Source of the DNA: CAYSDH01 sp964429805
GTDB taxonomy: Bacteria > Bacteroidota > Bacteroidia > Flavobacteriales_D > JABDKJ01
NCBI GenBank assembly: GCA_964429805.1
Contig: CAYSDH010000077.1
Location: forward strand, 1 to 15,144
Direction: 5' to 3'
DNA: 15,144 bases
Positions 7,368 to 14,300 of this stretch are shown here, one piece after another. The notes beneath the pieces are model-generated. The model was not told the origin of the DNA. It saw only the letters and a program-made list of their open reading frames with translations, and ran no database searches. The translations under genes were made by a program, and so were the position numbers. Within the stretch, counting starts at the first letter, position 1, and the number at the start of each line of letters is the position of its first letter.

Positions 7368-9406
7368 GTCGAGTGTATATCATACGGACAGCCTTGCTGT
7401 GTGCTGTATTAGTTTCCATAATGGGTCAATGCTTTGGGCAAGATGACTGTGAAGAGAGCATTGATAAAAAAACTCAGAAGTACATAGATGGCGCCACCAA
7501 TAAGAAGAATGATTTAAAAAAGCGTTTCGACTTGATGAAGTTGGCCGTGGAGAATGATGAAAACTGCCTCCGCTGTAAACTCATGCTCGGAGAGTTTTAC
7601 TTCAAACGGGCCGAGCGCAACCCGCGTATTTCTTATAGTTCAGCGCTTACTCAGTTTAAGGAGTTGGAATCACTCTGTCCTGATTACCATGCCGACTTGT
7701 TTTACTACTTAGGCGTTATCTATTATGGCCAAGAGGAGTGGAGTAAGTCGAAAGAGGCCTTTGAGAAATTTCAAAATTTTCCAGTTGATGACCCTACCAA
7801 GATTTCAAAAGGACATGAAAAGAAAATGGTCGATGTGGGAGATGTGCTTGATGAGGTAGAGTTTAATGCCGACTTATTTGAAAACCCTATTGAGTTCAAT
7901 CCCATTCGTATAGAAGGCGTATCAAGCTCCTCTGATGAATACCTGCCAGTGCTTTCGCCTGACAATGAAACCATGTTCTACACCAGAAAATATCAGAAGG
8001 ATGGGAAGAGTGTGTTAGACAAATACGAAGTAGAAGAATTTACTTGGAGCAAGCGCTCAGCTATCGGTTCACCGTTTGACAAAGGCAAGGCATTGCCCAG
8101 TCCCTTTAATGTAGGAGACAACTATGGAGGCGCAACCATCTCGGTCAATAATAAAGAGATGTATGTGACAGTCTGTCGTCCAGGAAAGCAAGGGTATAAC
8201 AACTGCGACATTTATGTGAGTCGCTACAGCAAATCATATAATGAAGCCACTGGTCAGGAAGAGCTCCTCTGGTCAGAATTAGAAAACCTTGGCCCTAACG
8301 TAAACACCGATGACGGATGGGAATCACAACCATCACTAAGTGCAGATGGTCGCACCCTCTACTTTGCCACAGCGCGTGCCACGAGTACCGATAATAACTC
8401 AGGCGGAAAAAGCATAGACATCTTCTACACCACTAAAGATCAAAATGGAAATTGGGGCAAGGCAAAAGGCTTGGGGCAGACCATTAATGGCCCTGGTAAT
8501 GAGAAGTCGCCCTTCATGCACGGAGACAGTCGCACATTATACTTTTCTGCAGATGGTCTGCCGGGTGTAGGCGGTTATGACATTTACTTTTCAAAACTGT
8601 CTGACAATGGTAAGTGGTCCAAACCGCGCAACATCGGAGTACCGATTAATACCACACAAGATGAGCATGGACTAATAGTGGCCACAGACGGAACGCTAGC
8701 GTATTACGCCTCTTCAAAAATACAAGGAGCAAAAGGCTTTGACATATATGGATTTGAACTGCCAGATGCAGCTAAGCCAGAAAAGGTGCTCTTGGTCAAA
8801 GGTTCGGTAAAAGATGACGCAGGGCAGCTAGTCGAAGATGCACGAATAGAGCTAAACTACTTGGAGTCCAAACGAGTAGACCGCATCGCAATTGATCAGG
8901 AAGATGGTAGCTATGCGACTATAGTCAACGTAGAGAGAGAGCCTGTTGTCATGACTATAGAGAGTGAGGAGCACGCGTTTAAGGCCCAGCTATTTAATGA
9001 AGAGAAAGCCGCAAAGGGCTTGGTGGCTGAAGTAGATATAGAGCTCAAAGAAGTGAGTATAGGTCAAACATATGCTATTGATGACATCAAGTATGCCACC
9101 AGTTCTTCAGACATTTCTGAAGGCTCAAAAGCAGTGCTTACCATGTTTGCCGCGTATCTGAATAAGAATCAGTCCTTGAAAATTGCCATTCACGGGCATA
9201 CAGATAATGTCGGTAAGACAGCAGACAATCTGACACTGAGCACCGAGCGTGCCTTTGAAGTGATGAAGTACCTTCAAGAGCAAGGTGTGCCAGCAGAGTC
9301 CATGTCGTTTAAAGGTTTTGGTTCTTCAAAACCTGTAGCTGATAATGCTACTGCTGAGGGCAAGGCAAAAAACAGAAGGACAGAGTTTGTCGTCACTGCT
9401 GATTGA
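7364..9406 (+). CDS. OmpA-family protein with TPR, PD40 propeller and CRD domains (PorE-like)
   Basis: A 680-residue exported protein whose domain order matches T9SS PorE. Residues 1-26 are a signal peptide ending in CFGQ. TPR-like helices cover about 50-140 (LMLGEFYFKRAER, FYYLGVIYYGQEEWSKSKEA). A PD40/WD40-like propeller covers about 185-465, with recurring blades such as SDEYLPVLSPDNETMFYTR, WESQPSLSADGRTLYFATAR, KSPFMHGDSRTLYFS and GFDIYGFEL. A carboxypeptidase-regulatory-like domain lies at about 477-560, and an OmpA C-terminal peptidoglycan-binding domain at 568-680. In the last, GHTDNVG, LSTERA and NRRTEF are present. Asp614 and Arg629 are 15 residues apart, the spacing of the diaminopimelate-binding Asp/Arg pair in OmpA domains. 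Known PorE is a lipoprotein, but no good lipobox is seen here: the Cys23 context IMGQC is poor. Many Bacteroidota proteins share this plan, so orthology to PorE is unproven. The start overlaps the AsmA-like stop. Confidence 0.88.
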   Translation: MSRVYIIRTALLCAVLVSIMGQCFGQDDCEESIDKKTQKYIDGATNKKNDLKKRFDLMKLAVENDENCLRCKLMLGEFYFKRAERNPRISYSSALTQFKELESLCPDYHADLFYYLGVIYYGQEEWSKSKEAFEKFQNFPVDDPTKISKGHEKKMVDVGDVLDEVEFNADLFENPIEFNPIRIEGVSSSSDEYLPVLSPDNETMFYTRKYQKDGKSVLDKYEVEEFTWSKRSAIGSPFDKGKALPSPFNVGDNYGGATISVNNKEMYVTVCRPGKQGYNNCDIYVSRYSKSYNEATGQEELLWSELENLGPNVNTDDGWESQPSLSADGRTLYFATARATSTDNNSGGKSIDIFYTTKDQNGNWGKAKGLGQTINGPGNEKSPFMHGDSRTLYFSADGLPGVGGYDIYFSKLSDNGKWSKPRNIGVPINTTQDEHGLIVATDGTLAYYASSKIQGAKGFDIYGFELPDAAKPEKVLLVKGSVKDDAGQLVEDARIELNYLESKRVDRIAIDQEDGSYATIVNVEREPVVMTIESEEHAFKAQLFNEEKAAKGLVAEVDIELKEVSIGQTYAIDDIKYATSSSDISEGSKAVLTMFAAYLNKNQSLKIAIHGHTDNVGKTADNLTLSTERAFEVMKYLQEQGVPAESMSFKGFGSSKPVADNATAEGKAKNRRTEFVVTAD

Positions 9407-9417
9407 GTCAAGCAGAA

Positions 9418-9444
9418 GGGCTGTCCTTAGCCCCAATCGTTTTT
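9418..9444 (+). terminator. Weak terminator after the PorE-like gene
   Basis: GGGCT (9418-9422) and AGCCC (9429-9433) form a 5-bp stem with a 6-base loop, starting 12 bases after the stop codon. A TTTTT run at 9440-9444 follows, but it is offset from the stem by six bases. It is plausible but weak. Confidence 0.35.
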
Positions 9445-9474
9445 AATATCTTCGACTAATAAACGAAAACAACA

Positions 9475-10040
9475 ATGAACAAGATTAGTATAATGATTGT
9501 CGCGTTTGGCTTTATCCATTTTTCTAGGGATGTTCCCGACGGAAAAGATGTAAACCGANNNNNNNNNNGGCCTGTAGCGGTCAAACTCAAACAGCCACAG
9601 AAGTAAACACCCAAGAGGTGGCAGGCGAAATGGTAGAAGTAGTATCTAACTTCTACGGAGAAAAGATTGATGCTGAAGGAATCATCAGCACAGATGAGTT
9701 GATGAAAAAGCTGGAGAGCCAAGATGAAGTAGAGTGTAAGTTTTCTGGTGTCATCAATGAGACATGTGTGAAGAAGGGCTGCTGGATGACTCTAAACATC
9801 GGTACCGAAGATGAGATGAGAGTACGCTTCAAAGAGTACGGGTTCTTTGTGCCTACTGAAGGGCAGTCAGGAAAGAAGGCCGTGATGAGAGGCTTTGCTA
9901 AAAAAGAGACGACCAGTGTGGAGGACTTACGCCACTACGCAGAAGATGGTGGAATGAGCAGGGCAGAGGCAGAGGAGAAGTACACAGAGCCTGAAGTGTC
10001 TATCGGCTTTATGGCAGATGGTGTTATCATCTACGATTGA
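9475..10040 (+). CDS. DUF4920 domain lipoprotein, interrupted by an assembly gap
   Basis: From 9570 onward the frame is intact and reads ACSGQTQTATEV, then about 140 residues of a DUF4920 domain (FYGEKIDAEGI, INETCVKKGCWM, VRFKEYGFFVP, LRHYAEDGG, FMADGVII). The ACSGQ sequence is the end of a lipobox, so this is a small lipoprotein whose function is not established. The ATG at 9475 begins MNKISIMIVAFGFI, a credible signal peptide start, but in that frame the sequence then turns polar and meets the gap at 9559. It is out of frame with the domain by the stated gap length. The true gene therefore most likely runs from 9475 to 10040, with incorrect or missing bases around the gap. An internal ATG at 9618 would give only a leaderless domain and is not favoured. 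A bidirectional terminator follows. Confidence 0.8.
9559..9568. other. Assembly gap of ten N
   Basis: Ten undetermined bases sit between the signal-peptide start and the lipobox cysteine of the DUF4920 gene. A round ten is a common placeholder, so the real length is unknown. The roughly 45 bases just before the gap (from about 9515) encode polar residues unlike a signal peptide and may be misassembled. Confidence 0.95.
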
Positions 10041-10097
10041 TATAGTCTTTCGGACCATAGCCAATATATCTGGCCAACGCAAAAAGTATTCAAAGGA

Positions 10098-10122
10098 AAA
10101 GGGCGCTCATTGAGCGCCCTTT
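10098..10122. terminator. Bidirectional intrinsic terminator between convergent genes
   Basis: GGGCGCTC (10101-10108) pairs perfectly with GAGCGCCC (10112-10119) around an ATT loop. AAA precedes the stem and TTT follows it, extending the pairing and giving a short U-tract on either strand. It sits between the convergent DUF4920 gene and rplS and can serve both. Confidence 0.8.
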
Positions 10123-10149
10123 CTAATCTTATAAAGATGACCTGAAGAA

Positions 10150-10533
10150 TTAAGCCTTCTTCTCGCCTTTCTTTTTCTTGGCAGTAAACGTTTGCTTCTG
10201 CTTCACACGAGTCGCCTTACCTGTACGGTCTCTTAGGTAGAAGATACGTGCTCTTCGCACATCACCTTCTTTGTTACGCTCAATCTTGTCGATAAATGGT
10301 GAGTTAACAGGGAAAATACGCTCTACACCGAGTCCACCAGAAATCTTACGCACTGTAAAAGTCTCTGTCTGACCATTTCCTCTGCGCTGCAATACAGTTC
10401 CTTGAAACTGCTGAATACGCTCTTTGTTACCCTCACGGATTTTGTAATGCACAGTTACTGTGTCACCTGACTTGAAAACCGGGAGGTCATTCTTCTCAAG
10501 AAACTCGTTTTCTATGGCTTTGATTCTATCCAT
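10150..10533 (-). CDS. rplS: 50S ribosomal protein L19
   Basis: A 127-residue protein with unmistakable L19 sequence: FKSGDTVTVHYKIREGNKER, QQFQGTVLQRRGNG, TFTVRKISGGLGVERIFPVN and RRARIFYLRDRTGKATRVK. L19 is a structural protein of the large ribosomal subunit at the interface with the small subunit. The C-terminus carries a short lysine-rich extension (KKKKGEKKA). The start MDRIK fits the family. In many bacteria rplS follows rpsP, rimM and trmD; here it follows a gene for a secreted protein on the same strand, with a 69-base gap, so it is probably a single-gene unit or weakly linked to that neighbour. I found no convincing promoter match in the gap. Transcription should end at the bidirectional hairpin downstream. 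Confidence 0.98.
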   Translation of the reverse strand: MDRIKAIENEFLEKNDLPVFKSGDTVTVHYKIREGNKERIQQFQGTVLQRRGNGQTETFTVRKISGGLGVERIFPVNSPFIDKIERNKEGDVRRARIFYLRDRTGKATRVKQKQTFTAKKKKGEKKA

Positions 10534-10602
10534 GATTCATTGTTTTTAAGAGCCTGCAATATTACGACAAATTAGACCATATGAAAAGCAATCTAGGGCC
10601 AA

Positions 10603-11274
10603 TTATTCATTGAAATTTTGAAGTGGGATTCTACACGACCTGATTCGTGCATCAGAAAACTCTATCTGTATGATAGTCAGGGCATTGTGTTCTTTGGGGT
10701 AGTCAAGTTTATTGATGCTACTCACGAGTCGACCATTCGCGACTAGACGTCCGTTGAGGTCATAAAGCCTGTAAATGGCATCTTCTGGCACCACTATATA
10801 CACGCCATCGGCACCAATCCTAATCTCAATTTCTTCTTCTCTCAGCAATTCGTCAGTAGAATTGACCACAGAGCCTTCACCAATTACCTCATGAGATGAG
10901 ATAAAGGCACCATTTCCCTCATAGCGATACTGCAAAGGCTGTACACCGCTGCCAGCTGTGCTCATAAAGTAGTAGATGGATACAGTGTCACTATCAAGCG
11001 CACCAACGTTAAATATCGCAGTGTCCTGCTCAGGCGGAAGGCATGCGTCTGTGCAAATCGAAATGTCCCATTCATCTGGAGTGGTTCCTATTTCCTTAAT
11101 CATCAGCAGCTGCACAGATTCTGTACTATCATTATGAACCACAAATTTGAAAATCAATGGACTCAACACATCCGCTGGACCAGACAGGCTAAAGTCCAGT
11201 TGCTCAACAGTCACCTGAGCAATAGCGCTCATGGACATGAAGAGGCCAAAAATTAAAATAGAAATAGTCCGCAT
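10603..11274 (-). CDS. Secreted protein with degenerate T9SS type A-like C-terminal domain
   Basis: A 223-residue exported protein of unknown function. Residues 1-20 are a clean signal peptide (ending SAIAQ). Residues 22-130 form a beta-rich domain containing DEWDISICTDACLPPEQDT. This W-x5-C-x3-C arrangement recurs in a family of Bacteroidota secreted proteins, as I recall it. Residues 150-220 resemble a T9SS type A sorting domain: a strand motif IYRLYDLNGRLVANGRL, followed by spaced hydrophobic strands to IRSCRIPLQ. The usual GxY and K-K-I/V elements near the end are poorly kept, so recognition by T9SS is uncertain. It is transcribed divergently from the CUB-array gene with 111 bases between the starts, and lies directly upstream of rplS on the same strand. 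Confidence 0.75.
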   Translation of the reverse strand: MRTISILIFGLFMSMSAIAQVTVEQLDFSLSGPADVLSPLIFKFVVHNDSTESVQLLMIKEIGTTPDEWDISICTDACLPPEQDTAIFNVGALDSDTVSIYYFMSTAGSGVQPLQYRYEGNGAFISSHEVIGEGSVVNSTDELLREEEIEIRIGADGVYIVVPEDAIYRLYDLNGRLVANGRLVSSINKLDYPKEHNALTIIQIEFSDARIRSCRIPLQNFNE

Positions 11275-11385
11275 GGGCTAAAGATAGAGACACAGAGGCC
11301 GCCATAATCTGTCAATTCTAAGCTCGCTTGCATTCTCACGTAATTTAAGCGGGGCTTTGTATCTTGTCAGTCTTATATTGAGATT

Positions 11386-14300
11386 ATGACCAAACATACA
11401 CTGACTTTTCTCGCCCTATTTTTTTCGTCTCTATTTTCTGGACTCAGCGCTCAGGTCTATCTGATATCAGAAGAAGGCACCGTTGAAACATGCACAGGTA
11501 CTATTTTTGACTCAGGTGGACTGAATAATAATTATGACAATTCTGAGTCGTATTTCATGACCTTTTGCTCAGACGATCCAAACTCCTGTCTTCAGGTAGA
11601 CTTCGTTTCATTTGATTTAGAAACCAATTGGGATTTTCTCCGCATTTATGACGGGCCAGATAATACATCTGTGCTGCTGAGTGAGCTAACAGGAGACATA
11701 AATCCAGGAATATTCTCAGCCACTGGCACCTGCCTGACCTTCGAGTTCTTATCTGATGGAAGTGTCACTGATGCGGGCTTTGAGATGGCAATCACCTGCG
11801 TCTGCCCCACATGTACAGATGGTATATTGAATGGTCAAGAGTTGGGAGTAGACTGCGGTGGTCCTGATTGTGATGACTGTGACTTTAACTTTATCTCAGA
11901 AGAAGGAACCATCATCACCTGCGATGGTCAGCTTTTAGATAGTGGAGGACTGATGGGCAATTATGGCAATAATGAGGACTATACCACGACTATATGTGCT
12001 GATGATCCTAATTCCTGCGTGCAGCTCGAATTTCTCTCGTTTCAGACTGAACCTAATTTTGACGACTTGTTTATCTATGCAGGCGAAGACACTAGCGCGC
12101 CTTTGGTCGCTTCACTAACAGGCACTATTGACCCCGGTATTATTGCTCCGGGTTCGGAGTGCATCACGCTTAATTTTCAAACCGATGGCTCTGGTGTAGC
12201 ACCTGGTTTTGACATTCTTATTTCATGCGCCTGTCCTACCTGTACAGATGGCATTCTTAATGGTCAAGAGCTCAGCATAGACTGCGGTGGCCCAGATTGC
12301 CCAGCCTGCGACTTTAATGTGATTTCAGAAGAAGACACACTGACTAGTTGTGATGTCACGCTCATGGACTCTGGTGTTTTCAGCAACTATGATCAGGGTG
12401 AAGATTATGCCATGACCATTTGCTCTGATGATGTATCAGAGTGTATGCAACTTGACTTCCTGACCTACGACTTGGCATTTGGAGACCAGCTCACCCTGCA
12501 TGATGGACTCAGCATTGATGGTCCTGTGCTTGCAGAATACGGGGCTGGAGATTCGCCAACACAGTTTATTACCGCTTCAGAATGTGTGACATTGCACTTT
12601 GTCTCTGGAGCATTCTCTACTACTGCTCAAGGGTTTGAAATTGACATTTCGTGCACCGACTCCTGTCCTTCGTGCTCAGATGGTATACAGAATGGGTTGG
12701 AGATTGGAATAGATTGCGGAGGCCCGGATTGTCCGAGTTGTGGCTTTAACTTTATTTCTGAAGAAGGACTTTTAAATACGTGTGGAGGTGTGCTCTATGA
12801 CTCTGGCGGAGTTGGCGGCAATTATGACAATAATGAAGACTATGTGATGACAATTTGCGGAGAAAATGCCGCAGACTGCATTCAATTAGACTTTACTTCG
12901 TTTGAAACAGAATTTGGCTTTGATTTTCTCACCATCTACGAAGGAATGGACATGACATCTCCACCAATCGCTCAGCTGACGGGAGATATTGACCCGGGTA
13001 TTATCGCTCCAGGCACCAATTGTGTGACGCTTAATTTTACCACAGATGGGTCTGTAACAAACCCAGGGTTTGAGATCGCCATCACCTGCCAATGCCCTAC
13101 TTGTGATGATGGCATCATGAACGGCCAAGAGATTGGCATAGACTGTGGTGGACCTGATTGTGAGGACTGTGACTTTAACGTTATTTCAGAAGAAGGGCCG
13201 CTCACCACCTGTGACGGAACACTGATGGACTCGGGGGCATTTGAAAACTATAGTCCGGGCGAGTATTATACCATGACCTACTGTGGCGATGTCACTGACC
13301 AGTGTTTGCAGCTTGACTTTGTGACCCTAAACTTGGCAAATGGAGATCAGCTCAACATATATGATGGCGCAGACACGTCAGGTTTTGAAGTTGCTAATTT
13401 CACCAATATTGACCTCTTGCCGGAGTCTTTTGTTGCCCCATCTGGTTGTGTGACTTTTGAGTTTATATCAGGAGATTTTTCTGCTACTAGCGAGGGCTTT
13501 GAAGTCAATATTTCATGCACCACTGAGTGCCCCACCTGTGACGATGGCATGCTAAATGGATATGAGCTTGATGTAGATTGTGGAGGTCCTGATTGCGAAG
13601 AGTGTTTGGTTTCTCTCATTTCTGACGAAGAGACGTTTATCACCTGTAGTGGGATTATTTTTGATAGTGGAGAGACTGGACAATACAGTAATAATGAAGA
13701 CTACACCATGGTCGTCTGTGCAGACGATGCCACTCAGTGCGTGGTTTTAGACTTCATTGAGTTCAATACAGAAAGTGGACTCGATGTGCTGTCTATTTAT
13801 TCAGGCACTGATGACACGGGACTGCAACTTGCTGCCTTGTCTGGACCAAATGCTCCTCCGAGTATTTCAGGTGCAGGGCCTTGTGTCACCTTGGTGTTTC
13901 AGTCAGACTTGTCTGTTACAAGTGCCGGATTCCAGATTAGCGTTTCTTGTGCAGAATGTCCTGTGCCCACTGAACAAGACTGCCTGGGTGCCATCGAGAT
14001 TTGTGACTTCTTTTATGAGCAGACAAATGCCTATTCTGGTTCAGGAACTTTTCCTAATGAAATAGACGGCTTCAATTCTTGTCTTGATGGAGAGCTGAAT
14101 TCTGTGTGGTACACATTCACCGTGCAAGAGACAGGCACACTCAATTTTGTGATTGACCCGATTGACGACAATGACGATTATGACTGGGCGCTCTATAACA
14201 TCACGGGGGCCAGCTGTGAAGATATTTTCGCTGATGAGAGTCTACTGGTGAGCTGTAATTCTTATGGCGTAATTGGCGCAAACGGACCTACAGGCATTAG

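Noticed and set aside
9456..9722. Minus-strand frame across the N gap
   Set aside because: It is the antisense shadow of the DUF4920 gene and depends on undefined bases.
11356..11385. TTTG and TATCTTG before the CUB-array gene as a promoter
   Set aside because: The spacing is wrong for a -33/-7 pair and the -7 match is only partial.
11455..13956. CRISPR-like or satellite array
   Set aside because: The repeats are in-frame protein modules of about 430 bases with third-position variation, not short identical DNA repeats.
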